This document shows positions 1-8,394 of a stretch of DNA of 64,000 nt, piece by piece. Numbering within the stretch: the stretch's first letter is position 1; every line of letters begins with the position of its first letter. The notes under the pieces are model-generated. The model had not been told where the DNA came from. It made no database searches and worked only from the letters and a program-made list of their open reading frames with translations. The stretch lies in the NCBI RefSeq assembly GCF_013087515.1, contig NZ_JABFCN010000014.1:215291-279290 (forward strand), written 5' to 3'. This DNA is from Rhizobium sophorae. Lineage in GTDB: Bacteria; Pseudomonadota; Alphaproteobacteria; Rhizobiales; Rhizobiaceae. Both the position numbers and the translations under genes were made by a program.

Positions 1-125
1 TCGGGATCGGCCTCGACGATCTCATATTTCGCCAGCAGTTCGGCGCGCGCCTTGTCGCTGAAAATCAGATCGAGCGTGCGTGGCTCGGGTGCACTGATCG
101 CCAGCGGCCGTTCGGTATTCGTCAT
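1..125 (-). CDS. N-terminal fragment, possible D-2-hydroxyacid dehydrogenase
   Basis: The first 41 codons of a gene that runs off the left edge on the minus strand. The ATG at 125 is preceded by GGAGG at a normal distance, so the start is well supported. The visible part begins MTNTERPLAISAPEP and continues TLDLIFSDKARAELLAKYE followed by IVEADP. This pattern of a short variable leader and then a strand-helix-strand reminds me of the N-terminal substrate-binding part of rhizobial phosphoglycerate-dehydrogenase-like proteins, but there is too little to show the nucleotide-binding fold. It is transcribed away from hupE, leaving 274 bp between them in which I recognise no riboswitch. The coding call is firm; the family name is tentative. 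Confidence 0.5.
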   Translation of the reverse strand, partial: MTNTERPLAISAPEPRTLDLIFSDKARAELLAKYEIVEADP

Positions 126-399
126 GGGCGTTTCCTCCGTCGCGGCGCTTTGCACCTTCTCTGCCAGACGATTGATAGCCGCTGTGCGGGACCGTTTCCA
201 GTTCGATCTTGAGGTGCCGCGCGCTGAGAGAAGCTATCGAAAACGGCATCTGCCTATCAGATAAGCAATTGAATTGGCTCGGTATTTCATGGCATTTTCG
301 TTGACGGCGCGAATTCTTTGAACTAGCGTGATGCACGCGACTTGGAACCATGCCTGTGTTCGGCGGCCGCAGGAATTCGAACTCACGAGGGAATGAGCA

Positions 400-999
400 A
401 TGAAATCAGCACTCAAGAGCGGTCTGCTTGCCTTGGCTGCCGCAGCGCTTCCGGCCGTCGCCTATGCCCATCCCGCCATCGGCGAAGCTGCCGGCTTCAG
501 TCATGGCTTTGTCCATCCGATCTCTGGCCTCGATCATGTCCTCGCCATGGTGATGGTCGGTGTTTTCGCGTTTCAGCTCGGTGGCCGGGCCAGTTGGCTC
601 GTGCCGACGACCTTCGTTCTGGTGATGACGCTCGGCGGTGCGCTCGGCGTTGCCGGCATCAATGTTCCCTTCGTTGAAATTGGCATCGCGCTTTCCGTCG
701 TCGTCCTCGGCGCCGTCGTTGCGCTCAAAGTCAAGGCGCCGCTCGCCGCAGCACTCGGCATGATCGGCCTCTTCGCCATCTTCCACGGTCATGCACATGG
801 CGCGGAAATGCCGGAAAATGCCGCCGGTGCCGCCTATGCCGCCGGCTTCATGGCCGCGACGGCGCTGCTGCATGTCGCCGGTCTCGTCCTTGGTTACGTC
901 ATCGGCCGCGCCGGTGAACGCCAGGGCGTCTTCGTGACGCGCACGGCAGGTGGCATTGCCGCCATTGCTGGTGTCGGCATCCTGGCTGGCTTGATCTGA
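400..999 (+). CDS. hupE: HupE/UreJ family nickel permease
   Basis: A 199-residue integral membrane protein of the HupE/UreJ family, which is associated with nickel uptake for hydrogenase or urease. Residues 1-23 form a signal-like segment ending in AYAHP. They are followed by the family motif HPISGLDHVLAMVMVG near residues 38-54, a second histidine cluster (FHGHAHGAE) near residue 128, and six or so hydrophobic helices. Length and motifs fit full-length HupE. The ATG at 400 has GAGGGA eight bases upstream. No hydrogenase, urease or other nickel enzyme gene is adjacent, so the permease is orphaned here. It may feed a chromosomal urease, which would fit the nitrogen theme of the plasmid (inference). 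Confidence 0.85.
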   Translation: MKSALKSGLLALAAAALPAVAYAHPAIGEAAGFSHGFVHPISGLDHVLAMVMVGVFAFQLGGRASWLVPTTFVLVMTLGGALGVAGINVPFVEIGIALSVVVLGAVVALKVKAPLAAALGMIGLFAIFHGHAHGAEMPENAAGAAYAAGFMAATALLHVAGLVLGYVIGRAGERQGVFVTRTAGGIAAIAGVGILAGLI

Positions 1000-1064
1000 G
1001 CCGGACGGCATTCCTGAACGAAAGCTGGGCAGCAGCAGCGGCCTAGACATCTCAATCCGACCAG

Positions 1065-1098
1065 AACGCCCGGCAGGCAAAGCGCATCGCCGGGCGTT
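1065..1098 (+). terminator. Terminator-like hairpin after hupE
   Basis: AACGCCCGGC at 1065-1074 pairs perfectly with GCCGGGCGTT at 1089-1098, with a 14-base loop and a short pyrimidine tail (TTCT). It lies 66 bp after the hupE stop and before the FNR-type box, so it probably separates hupE from the cyd regulator. The T-run is short, so termination may be partial. Confidence 0.5.
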
Positions 1099-1123
1099 TC
1101 TGCGTCATTGCGGTAAAGTGCTG

Positions 1124-1177
1124 TGGATTTGACCCAAGTCAAATCCAGTGACGTCGCATCAGGCTATATCTAGCCGA
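1124..1177 (+). promoter_or_regulatory. Class II FNR/FixK-type promoter for the cyd gene cluster
   Basis: A 10-bp perfect inverted repeat, TGGATTTGAC at 1124-1133 and GTCAAATCCA at 1138-1147, encloses the sequence TTGACCCAAGTCAA (1129-1142). This matches the FNR/FixK/FnrN box (TTGA-N6-TCAA). The centre is 1135.5. A -10 hexamer TATATC lies at 1165-1170, which would place the transcript start near 1177, that is, with the box at about -41.5. That is the canonical geometry of an oxygen-responsive class II activated promoter. Established for the family: FNR/FixK proteins activate high-affinity oxidases at low oxygen. Inferred: this promoter drives the regulator and cydDCABX. Confidence 0.75.
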
Positions 1178-1254
1178 CGATCAATGAACGGACATGCAAA
1201 TTGACGCAGGCATGCCTTGCCGATAGCCGGCGAGACGCGAAAGTCAGTATAGTG

Positions 1255-1274
1255 ATTTCAGAAATTTCTGAAAT
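1255..1274 (+). promoter_or_regulatory. 20-bp perfect palindrome, probable regulator operator
   Basis: ATTTCAGAAATTTCTGAAAT is a perfect 20-bp palindrome. It ends 22 bp before the preferred ATG of the GbsR/MarR-type regulator and directly follows a TATAGT hexamer at 1248-1253. Winged-helix dimers bind palindromes of this size, and the location suits autoregulation or control of a second promoter for the cyd operon. Binding by the adjacent regulator is an inference. Confidence 0.6.
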
Positions 1275-1296
1275 TACAGACGCAACGGAAACGACC

Positions 1297-1875
1297 ATGA
1301 ACCTTCCGCCTCTCGTTCAGTCCTTCGTTCTCCATTTCGGCGAAATGGGGTCGCGCTGGGGAATCAACCGTACGGTCGGCCAGATCTATGCCCTGCTCTT
1401 CGTCTCGCCCGCGCCGGTCTGCGCCGAGGAGATCGCCGAGTCGCTCGGCATCTCGCGCTCCAATGTTTCGATGAGCCTGCGCGAACTGCAGGCCTGGAAC
1501 CTGGTCATCCTGAAACACAAGCCGGACGACCGCCGCGATTTCTTCACCACGCCGGACGATGTCTGGCACATATTGAGGACGCTCGCCGAGGAGCGAAAGA
1601 AGCGTGAAGTCGATCCGACGCTGTCGGTTCTGCGTGAGATCCTGATGCAGCGGCCGGCCAGCGACGCCGAGCGGCATGCGCAGCAACGCATGAGCGAGAT
1701 GCACACGCTGATCGAGCAGCTGACGCATTGGTATGAAGACGTAAAACAACTTGAAACAGAAAGGCTCGCAACGTTACTCTCGCTGGGCGCGAAAGTGACC
1801 AAGCTTCTGGAGGCCAAGGACCGGGTCGTTTCGCTCGGCCGCAGCCGCCGGCCAAATCCTGCGAACAAGAGTTAG
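1297..1875 (+). CDS. GbsR/MarR family transcriptional regulator of the cyd cluster
   Basis: A 192-residue winged-helix regulator of the GbsR subgroup of MarR proteins. The N-terminal part reads VLHFGEMGSRWGINRTVGQIYALL. It is followed by a helix-turn-helix (EIAESLGISRSNVSMSLREL, residues 47-66) and a wing with the motif KPDDRRDFFTTPDDVW. The C-terminal half is helical and probably dimerises. I prefer the ATG at 1297 because the family homology starts there; a TTG at 1201 in the same frame would add 32 residues and run through the 20-bp palindrome. The gene ends four bases before cydD, so it is probably the first gene of the cyd operon. Its signal is unknown. Confidence 0.8.
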   Translation: MNLPPLVQSFVLHFGEMGSRWGINRTVGQIYALLFVSPAPVCAEEIAESLGISRSNVSMSLRELQAWNLVILKHKPDDRRDFFTTPDDVWHILRTLAEERKKREVDPTLSVLREILMQRPASDAERHAQQRMSEMHTLIEQLTHWYEDVKQLETERLATLLSLGAKVTKLLEAKDRVVSLGRSRRPNPANKS

Positions 1876-1879
1876 CGCC

Positions 1880-3625
1880 ATGGGCACTGCTTTCTTCGAC
1901 GCGAAGGACGGACGGGGCGCCGAGCCGGTGCCGGACGGCGATACGGTCTCGCCTGTCACCCGCCCCGATGATGTCAAAGGCGGGCTGCGCCGGGCAGCGA
2001 TGCTGCAGGCGCTGGCCGCCGCCGTCTGGATCCCGCAGGCCGCATTGCTCGCCGTCTCGGTCGGCCGCATCGCCGATGGCGGCGGATTGCGTGACGTTCT
2101 CTGGCCCGCCCTCGGCATCCTCGCCCTCGGATTTGCAAGAAGCTGTCTCGACGCGGCCGGCGGCCGCCTGGCTTTTCAGGCCGCCCGTGCCGAACTCAGC
2201 CGCAGGCGCCAGATCGCCGCCACGGTACTTTCCATGTCGTCGCCGGTCGATCGCGGCCGGCCCGCCTCCGGCAAAGCCGCAAGTGTCATTGGCGAACAGG
2301 CCGAACTGATCGTGCCTTACCTCGCCCGTTTTCAGCCGGCGCGCATGAAGGCGGGCTTCGTGCCGCTCGTCATCCTTGCCTTCATCCTTCCGGTCTCCTG
2401 GATCGCTGCTCTGGTTTTGCTGTTTGCCGCGCCGCTGATCCCAATCTTCATGGCGCTGATCGGCTGGCGTGCTCAGGCGGCCAGCGAAAGGCAACTCGTC
2501 GCGACCGGCGGCCTCAACGGCTTCCTGCTCGATCGGCTGCGCGGACTGGCGACCATCCGTGCGCTCGACGCGGTGGATGCAACCGCACTGCGGCTGCGTC
2601 GCGAGGCGGAGTCGCTGCGAGCACGCACCATGGCGGTACTGAAGATCGCCTTTCTGTCCTCGGCGGTGCTCGAGCTTTTCGCCGCACTCGGCGTGGCGAT
2701 GATTGCCGTCTATGTCGGTTTCAGCCTGCTCGGCGAGATCCGCTTCGGCACTTGGGTAGGTCGGCTCGACCTGACCGAAGGACTGTTCATCCTGCTGCTC
2801 GCACCGGCCTTCTTCGAACCGCTGCGCGAACTCTCGGCTGTCTGGCACGATCGGGCGGCCGGTGAAGCGGCGCTCAAGGCCCTGGACACTCTCGCTGCCG
2901 GCGGCCTGTCCATTCGAGGAGCCGCCGACGTCGCGCCAGCGGCATCTACCGCCGCCGAAGCGCCGTCCATCCGTCTTGAGAATGTCGATTTCCGCTACAA
3001 CGCCGACGAACCTTTGATCCTTGACGGTTTCAACCTCGATATCGCGGCCCGCGAACATCTGGCGCTTCTTGGCGCCAGCGGTTCCGGCAAGTCGACGCTT
3101 CTTTCGCTGATTTCAGGACTGGCGCCCTGCACCGGCGGCCGCATCGTCATAGGCGGCATCGAACTTGCGGATGACACCGCCGCCGCCTTGCGCGCTAGCA
3201 TGGCATGGATCGGCCAAAGACCGCATATTTTCGCAGGCACCATCGCCGGCAATATCGCGCTCGGCAGGCCCGGTATCTTGCATGGCGACGTGACGGATGC
3301 CCTCGGCGCCGCCAGGCTCGGAAAAGTCGCCGCCGCCTATGGCAAGCGGCCGCTCGGCGAAGGCGGGATCGGACTTTCCGGCGGCGAGGCGCTGCGGCTG
3401 GCGATCGCGCGGGCCGCCTGCAATCCGCATCTCCGGATTATCCTCGCCGACGAGCCGACTGCGCATCTCGACGCCGCCACCGCCGCCGAGGTGACCGAGA
3501 ACCTGCTTTCGCTCGCCAGGGGCCGCACTTTGATCGTTGCGACCCACGATCCGCTGCTTGCCGCCCGCATGCATCGCGCCATGCGCGTCGATGCCAGCAT
3601 TGTTATGAGGGAGGCCGCCGAATGA
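1880..3625 (+). CDS. cydD: Heterodimeric thiol exporter ATPase/permease CydD
   Basis: A 581-residue half-transporter. With CydC it exports cysteine and glutathione to the periplasm, which is needed to assemble cytochrome bd. About six transmembrane segments occupy residues 35-330. The nucleotide-binding domain has Walker A GASGSGKST near residue 400, signature LSGGEALRLAIARA near 500 and Walker B IILADEPTAHLD near 520, ending with the switch histidine in VATHDP. The insert between the domains (AADVAPAASTAAEAP) is a low-complexity linker. The ATG at 1880 follows the regulator by four bases. The next gene overlaps the stop as ATGA, typical of translational coupling with cydC. Confidence 0.92.
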   Translation: MGTAFFDAKDGRGAEPVPDGDTVSPVTRPDDVKGGLRRAAMLQALAAAVWIPQAALLAVSVGRIADGGGLRDVLWPALGILALGFARSCLDAAGGRLAFQAARAELSRRRQIAATVLSMSSPVDRGRPASGKAASVIGEQAELIVPYLARFQPARMKAGFVPLVILAFILPVSWIAALVLLFAAPLIPIFMALIGWRAQAASERQLVATGGLNGFLLDRLRGLATIRALDAVDATALRLRREAESLRARTMAVLKIAFLSSAVLELFAALGVAMIAVYVGFSLLGEIRFGTWVGRLDLTEGLFILLLAPAFFEPLRELSAVWHDRAAGEAALKALDTLAAGGLSIRGAADVAPAASTAAEAPSIRLENVDFRYNADEPLILDGFNLDIAAREHLALLGASGSGKSTLLSLISGLAPCTGGRIVIGGIELADDTAAALRASMAWIGQRPHIFAGTIAGNIALGRPGILHGDVTDALGAARLGKVAAAYGKRPLGEGGIGLSGGEALRLAIARAACNPHLRIILADEPTAHLDAATAAEVTENLLSLARGRTLIVATHDPLLAARMHRAMRVDASIVMREAAE

Positions 3626-5313
3626 GTGGATTTGCTGCCGACCTCAAGCCGATCCTGCGCTTGTTCTTTGCCGAGCGCCGGCGTGCGCTGCTGCTCGGCG
3701 CAGCACTTTCGGCCGCGACGGTGACTGCCGGCATCGCCCTGCTCGGCCTCTCCGGCTGGTTCATCACCGCCACCTCGCTCGCCGGCCTTTCGGCCGCTGC
3801 CGCCATCACCTTCGACGTCTTTGCGCCGTCAGCCGGCATCCGCCTGCTCGCCATCGTCCGCACGGCCGCGCGCTACGGCGAAAGGCTTGCGACCCATGAC
3901 GCAACGCTCGGCGTGCTCGCCGCCCTGCGCGAAAGGCTGTTTCGCGGCTTTGCCGAACCGAGTGCTGCCCGCGCGCTGTCACACCGTCCCGCACGGCTGC
4001 TCTTCCGGCTGACGGCCGATATCGATGCGCTCGATTCCCTCTACCTGCGTATCCTCGTGCCGGCTGCTGTCGCGATCGGTGCAGCGCTGGCGGCAAGCCT
4101 CGTGCTAGGGCTGATGCATCCCGTGTTCGGCCTGTGCTTCGGCCTTTTTCTCGCCGGTGCCGGCCTCGGCCTGCCGTTGATCGCTGGCCGGGCGGCGCGC
4201 AAACATGCCCGCCAACGCGCCCATGGCATCGAGGCGCTGCGGTCGCGGACGATCGATCTCGTCGCCGGTCAGACCGATCTGCTGATGGCCGGCCGGCTTG
4301 CCGCACAGAGGGAGACGATTGCCGCGGCAGACCAATACTCCGCCCGCGCCGACGACCGGCTGAACCGCGTCGAGACCGGCCTGACATTCGGCTTCGGTCT
4401 CGTATCCACCCTGCTGCTGACGGCGTCACTGCTTGCCGTCGCGGCACTTGCGGAAACGAAGATGATTACCGCTCCTGTCGCCGCACTCGGCCTGCTCGTC
4501 GCCTTTGCGGCAGTCGAACCCTTCGCAGCGCTGCGCCGTGGCGCCCTGGAACTCGGCAGGACGCTGCTTGCGGCAAGGCGCATCGCGCCGCAGCTTGTCG
4601 TCGCGGCGGCACCCGAACCATTGGCGGCGTCGTTGCCGGGATACGCCTTTTCGCTGGCGAAGGTGTCGGCCTTCCATGAAAACTCCGCCGTACCGGCGCT
4701 CCAGGGCATCGAGCTTGCGCTTGCAAAAGGCGAACACCTGGCCGTGATTGGCAGCAGCGGCGCCGGCAAGTCGAGCCTGCTTGCTCTCCTTTCCGGCGAA
4801 TTGCCAGCAAGGACCGGAAACGTTGCCGCGATGACGGCGACGCTGCTCACGCAACGGACACAACTTTTCGAGGACAGTCTGCGGGGCAACCTGCTCCTTG
4901 CGAACCCGGATGCGAATGAGGCTCGTCTTCGCGAAACGCTCGCTGCCGCCGGCCTGCTTGCCAATATCGAGGCCATGCCGCGGGGGATCGATACGCCGCT
5001 CGGCGAAGGCGGGCTCGGACTTTCCGGCGGCCAGTCGCGCCGGCTGGCGCTTGCCCGCCTCCTCCTACGCGATACGCCGCTCTGGCTGCTCGATGAGCCG
5101 ACCGAGGGCCTTGACGGCGTCACCGCTCGCGACGTGCTCCTCCGGCTGTCGGCAATGGCGGCGGGCCGCTCGCTGGTGATCGCCACGCATATCCGCCGGG
5201 AGGCAGCGATCGCAGACCGCATCGCCGTCATCGAAGGCGGTCGCATCACAGAAATTTCGCGCCGCGGAGAGGCGGCGTTCGAAAAGGCGCTCGACCGGCT
5301 TCGGCCGGACTGA
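3622..5313 (+). CDS. cydC: Heterodimeric thiol exporter ATPase/permease CydC
   Basis: The 563-residue partner of CydD. The start ATG at 3622 overlaps the cydD stop (ATGA); the reading frame is open further upstream, but that part lies inside cydD and is not coding. Residues 15-330 carry the membrane helices, beginning with ALSAATVTAGIALLGLSGWF, a very typical CydC start. The nucleotide-binding domain has Walker A GSSGAGKSS, signature LSGGQSRRLALARL and Walker B LWLLDEPTEGLD. The exporter loads reductant for haem insertion into CydAB. A small stem-loop (GCGCCG/CGGCGC, 5333-5346) separates it from cydA, suggesting different transcript levels for the assembly factor and the oxidase. Confidence 0.92.
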   Translation: MSGFAADLKPILRLFFAERRRALLLGAALSAATVTAGIALLGLSGWFITATSLAGLSAAAAITFDVFAPSAGIRLLAIVRTAARYGERLATHDATLGVLAALRERLFRGFAEPSAARALSHRPARLLFRLTADIDALDSLYLRILVPAAVAIGAALAASLVLGLMHPVFGLCFGLFLAGAGLGLPLIAGRAARKHARQRAHGIEALRSRTIDLVAGQTDLLMAGRLAAQRETIAAADQYSARADDRLNRVETGLTFGFGLVSTLLLTASLLAVAALAETKMITAPVAALGLLVAFAAVEPFAALRRGALELGRTLLAARRIAPQLVVAAAPEPLAASLPGYAFSLAKVSAFHENSAVPALQGIELALAKGEHLAVIGSSGAGKSSLLALLSGELPARTGNVAAMTATLLTQRTQLFEDSLRGNLLLANPDANEARLRETLAAAGLLANIEAMPRGIDTPLGEGGLGLSGGQSRRLALARLLLRDTPLWLLDEPTEGLDGVTARDVLLRLSAMAAGRSLVIATHIRREAAIADRIAVIEGGRITEISRRGEAAFEKALDRLRPD

Positions 5314-5388
5314 GCGAACTGCATGCCCTCACGCGCCGGTCGGCGCTGAGGAACGCCCTGTACCCCGTGGGACCGTGGGAGAAAGACA

Positions 5389-6969
5389 ATGGAACTAGAT
5401 ATCGTCGCGTTATCGCGCTTCCAATTTGCGCTGACGGCGCTTTACCACTTTCTATTCGTGCCCTTGACGCTCGGCCTGTCCGTGCTCTTGGCGATCATGG
5501 AAACCGTCTATGTCATGACCGGCCGCCAGATCTGGCGGCAGATGACGAAATTCTGGGGCACGCTGTTCGGCATCAACTTCGTGCTCGGCGTTGCCACCGG
5601 CATCGTCATGGAATTCCAGTTCGGCATGAACTGGAGCTATTACAGCTATTATGTCGGCGACATCTTCGGCGCGCCGCTGGCGATCGAAGGCCTGATGGCC
5701 TTCTTCCTCGAGGCGACCTTCGTCGGGCTGTTCTTCTTCGGCTGGGACAAGCTGTCGAAGGTCGGCCATCTGGTCGCCACCTGGGCGGTGGCGCTCGGCT
5801 CGAATTTTTCCGCCCTCTGGATCCTCATCGCCAATGGCTGGATGCAGAACCCCGTGGGATCGGCGCTCAATCCGCAGACGATGCGCATGGAGATCACAAG
5901 CTTCTTCGACGTGGTCTTCAACCCGGTTGCCCAGGCAAAATTCGTCCACACGGTATCGGCGGGATACGTCTGCGCCTCGATCTTCGTGCTTGGCGTTTCT
6001 GCCTGGTATGTGCTGAAGGGCCGGCATATCGAGCTTGCCAAGCGCTCGATGACGGTCGCGGCCTCCTTCGGCCTCGCCTCGGCTCTATCAGTCGTCGTCC
6101 TTGGCGACGAGAGCGGTTATCTCGCCACCGAAAACCAGAAGATGAAGCTCGCCGCGATCGAGGGCATGTGGAAGACGGAACCGGCGCCGGCGGCGTTCAC
6201 CGCCTTCGGCTTCCCCGACCAGGAGGCGCGCGAAACGCATTTTGCCGTGCACATTCCCTGGGTCATGGGCCTGATCGGCACGCGGTCGCTGACGACCGAA
6301 ATCCCCGGCATCGACAAGCTCGAACAGCAAGCCGAAACCCGCATTCGCGACGGCATCAAGGCCTACGACGCTCTGATGCAGATCCGTTCGGCGCCGGCAC
6401 AAGATCAGGTTGCTCAGGAAGTGCGCACCTCCTTCGAGGATCTCGGCCATGATCTCGGTTATGCTCTTCTTCTGAAGCGCTATGTCGACGATCCGCGTCA
6501 GGCGACCGAGGAACAGATCGTTCAGGCAGCACGCGATACGATCCCGCACGTGCCGACGCTCTTCTGGTCTTTCCGCATCATGGTCGGTCTCGGTATCTTC
6601 TTCATCCTGCTGACCGCCACCTTCTTCTGGCTGTCGGCGCGCCGACATCTCGACAAGTATCCGCTGCTTCTGCAGATCGCCGTGCTGGCGATCCCCCTGC
6701 CCTGGGTCGCGATCGAACTCGGCTGGATCGTCGCCGAGTTCGGCCGCCAGCCCTGGGTGATCGAAGGCGTTCTGCCGACGGCCGCCGCCGTCTCCAGCCT
6801 CGGCGCAGGCACCGTGCTTCTGACCATCATCGGTTTTGCGGCGATCTACACGACGCTGATCGTCATCGAGATGGGCCTGATGATCAAGGCGATCAAGCAA
6901 GGACCGGAGCCGGACGAGGAGCCGGAGGCGATTCTGATTTCCGAAACCCTCGTCCCGGCCGCGGAGTGA
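5389..6969 (+). CDS. cydA: Cytochrome bd ubiquinol oxidase subunit I
   Basis: A 526-residue membrane protein, the haem-carrying subunit of the bd quinol oxidase, which reduces oxygen to water at very low oxygen without pumping protons. Key positions visible are the histidine in ALYHFLFVPLTLG (residue 20, haem b595 axial ligand), the histidine in KFVHTVSAGY (haem b558 ligand), the methionine in FRIMVGLG, and the motif GRQPW in EFGRQPWVIEG. The Q-loop region (residues about 250-380) is long, as in the E. coli type, and total length is close to the 522 residues of E. coli CydA. The start has GGGAG upstream. cydB follows with only a few bases between. Confidence 0.95.
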   Translation: MELDIVALSRFQFALTALYHFLFVPLTLGLSVLLAIMETVYVMTGRQIWRQMTKFWGTLFGINFVLGVATGIVMEFQFGMNWSYYSYYVGDIFGAPLAIEGLMAFFLEATFVGLFFFGWDKLSKVGHLVATWAVALGSNFSALWILIANGWMQNPVGSALNPQTMRMEITSFFDVVFNPVAQAKFVHTVSAGYVCASIFVLGVSAWYVLKGRHIELAKRSMTVAASFGLASALSVVVLGDESGYLATENQKMKLAAIEGMWKTEPAPAAFTAFGFPDQEARETHFAVHIPWVMGLIGTRSLTTEIPGIDKLEQQAETRIRDGIKAYDALMQIRSAPAQDQVAQEVRTSFEDLGHDLGYALLLKRYVDDPRQATEEQIVQAARDTIPHVPTLFWSFRIMVGLGIFFILLTATFFWLSARRHLDKYPLLLQIAVLAIPLPWVAIELGWIVAEFGRQPWVIEGVLPTAAAVSSLGAGTVLLTIIGFAAIYTTLIVIEMGLMIKAIKQGPEPDEEPEAILISETLVPAAE

Positions 6970-6974
6970 CTGCC

Positions 6975-8129
6975 ATGATCCTTCACGAACTCATCGACTA
7001 TGAAACCCTGCGTCTCATCTGGTGGCTGCTGCTCGGCGTCCTGCTGATCGCTTTTGCGACGACGGGCGGCTTCGATCTCGGTGTCGGCACGCTTCTGCCT
7101 TTCGTTGCCCGGACCGATACGGAACGGCGCGTGGCGATCAACACTATCGGCGCCACCTGGGAAGGCAACCAGGTCTGGCTGATCCTCGGCGGCGGTGCCA
7201 TCTTCGCCGCCTGGCCGCCGCTTTATGCGGTCTCCTTCTCGGGCTTCTATCTGGCGATGTTCGCGATCCTCTTCGCGCTCATCCTGCGCCCGGTCGGTTT
7301 CAAATATCGGTCGAAGCGGGAAAGCGCCAATTGGCGCAACGGCTGGGACTGGGCGCTCTTTGTCGGCGGCTTCGTGCCGTCGCTGATCTTCGGCGTTGCT
7401 GTCGGCAACGTGCTGCAGGGCGTGCCCTTCCGCTTCGCCGACGATATGCGGATCTTCTACGAAGGTTCGTTCTTCGCCCTTCTCAACCCCTATGCGCTGC
7501 TCTGCGGCCTGCTTTCCGTCGCCATGCTGACGATGCACGGTGCGGCCTGGCTGGTGCTGAAGGCGAGCGGCCCGGTTGCCGAACGTGCCAGAAGTTATGG
7601 CAGCATCGCCGCTCTTGCGACCATCGTGCTTTTCGCGCTCGGCGGTCTCTTCCTTTGGATCGGCGTCGGCGGTTATCGCATCACCAGCGATATCAGCCCA
7701 ATCGGCCCTTCCAACCCGCTGCTGAAAACCGTGGCGCTGGAGGAGGGCGCATGGTTCGCCAACTACAGCGCCCATTCGTGGATGATCATCGCGCCCGTCC
7801 TCGGCTTCGTCGGCGCGGCATTGGCCTTCATTGCCATGCGGGCAAAACGCGAGGTCATGACGCTGCTCTTCAGCAAGGTCGCAATCTTCGGGATCATCTC
7901 GACGGTCGGCCTCTCGATGTTCCCGTTCATCCTGCCCTCCTCGCTTGATCCGCGATCGAGCCTGACGGTCTGGGATGCATCCTCCAGCCACATGACGCTG
8001 TTCATCATGCTTGTTGTGACGGTCATCTTCCTGCCGATCATCTTTGCCTACACAGCCTGGGTCTACAAGGTTCTGTGGGGCAAGGTCGACGAGAAATCCA
8101 TCACCGACAAGAACAGCCACGCCTACTAG
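6975..8129 (+). CDS. cydB: Cytochrome bd ubiquinol oxidase subunit II
   Basis: A 384-residue polytopic membrane protein paired with CydA. The N-terminus MILHELIDYETLRLIWW leads into helix one, which carries TTGGFDLGVGTLLPF, the conserved CydB segment. Further on come WEGNQVWLILGGGAIFAAWP and HMTLFIMLVVTVIFLP near the C-terminus. I chose the ATG at 6975 because GGAG lies eight bases upstream; a GTG at 6966 in frame overlaps the cydA stop and has no suitable site. Its TAG stop is the first base triplet of a perfect hairpin belonging to a dispersed repeat (8127-8216), after which the small cydX gene follows. Confidence 0.95.
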   Translation: MILHELIDYETLRLIWWLLLGVLLIAFATTGGFDLGVGTLLPFVARTDTERRVAINTIGATWEGNQVWLILGGGAIFAAWPPLYAVSFSGFYLAMFAILFALILRPVGFKYRSKRESANWRNGWDWALFVGGFVPSLIFGVAVGNVLQGVPFRFADDMRIFYEGSFFALLNPYALLCGLLSVAMLTMHGAAWLVLKASGPVAERARSYGSIAALATIVLFALGGLFLWIGVGGYRITSDISPIGPSNPLLKTVALEEGAWFANYSAHSWMIIAPVLGFVGAALAFIAMRAKREVMTLLFSKVAIFGIISTVGLSMFPFILPSSLDPRSSLTVWDASSSHMTLFIMLVVTVIFLPIIFAYTAWVYKVLWGKVDEKSITDKNSHAY

Positions 8130-8216
8130 AGCGGTTCAGTAGAACCGCTCTAACCTTTTATTTTTACGCAATTCCGGACGGAAAACCGCTTCGCACTTTT
8201 CCTGGAATTGCTCTAA
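8127..8216 (+). repeat. Dispersed intergenic palindromic repeat, copy 1
   Basis: Starts with a perfect 11-bp hairpin (TAGAGCGGTTC, loop AGTA, GAACCGCTCTA, 8127-8152). An AT-rich stretch containing ATTTTTACGCAATTCCGGACG follows, then AAAACCGCTTCGCAC and TGGAATTGCTCT. The same arrangement recurs on the other strand at 25765-25833. Lying between cydB and cydX, the hairpin plus its T-rich tail could also weaken read-through into cydX. The repeat family is common in rhizobial intergenic DNA to my recollection; its name is not certain. Confidence 0.7.
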
Positions 8217-8229
8217 GGGAGACGAAACA

Positions 8230-8352
8230 ATGTGGTATTTTGCATGGATGCTCGGCCTGCCGCTGGCCGCGGCCTTCGCCGTCCTCAACGCGATGTGGTA
8301 TGAGTTGATGGACGACGCGGCAAGGAAGAAAGCTTCCGAGCCGCGCAAGTAG
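8230..8352 (+). CDS. cydX: Small cytochrome bd subunit CydX
   Basis: A 40-codon gene with GGGAG nine bases before its ATG. The peptide begins MWYFAWMLGLPLAAAFAVLN, continues AMWYELMDD and ends in a charged, lysine-rich tail (AARKKASEPRK). This is the CydX/YbgT pattern: one hydrophobic helix starting MWYFAWxLG with a conserved LNAMW-E segment and an acidic residue at its end. In E. coli the peptide binds CydA and stabilises the haems of the bd oxidase. It is about 100 bp after cydB, in the same orientation, which fits the usual cydABX order. Its shortness makes it easy to miss in gene finding. Confidence 0.93.
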   Translation: MWYFAWMLGLPLAAAFAVLNAMWYELMDDAARKKASEPRK

Positions 8353-8361
8353 AAAAACAAG

Positions 8362-8383
8362 GGGCGCGGTTCAAACCGCGCCC
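8362..8383 (+). terminator. Bidirectional terminator between cydX and the oxidoreductase
   Basis: GGGCGCGGTT (8362-8371) and AACCGCGCCC (8374-8383) form a perfect stem with a tight loop, flanked by AAAAACAA on the left and TCTCGTTTG on the right. It sits in the 42 bp between the convergent cydX and the fused oxidoreductase and can serve both. Confidence 0.75.
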
Positions 8384-8394
8384 TCTCGTTTGCC

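Noticed and set aside
126..399. Possible cobalamin or metal riboswitch upstream of hupE
   Set aside because: I looked for the conserved B12-box, and for nickel-responsive palindromes; none was visible in these 274 bp.
1201..1296. TTG start at 1201 for the GbsR/MarR-type regulator
   Set aside because: The extra 32 residues have no homology that I recognise and the stretch contains a 20-bp palindrome and a -10-like hexamer, so it looks like control DNA.
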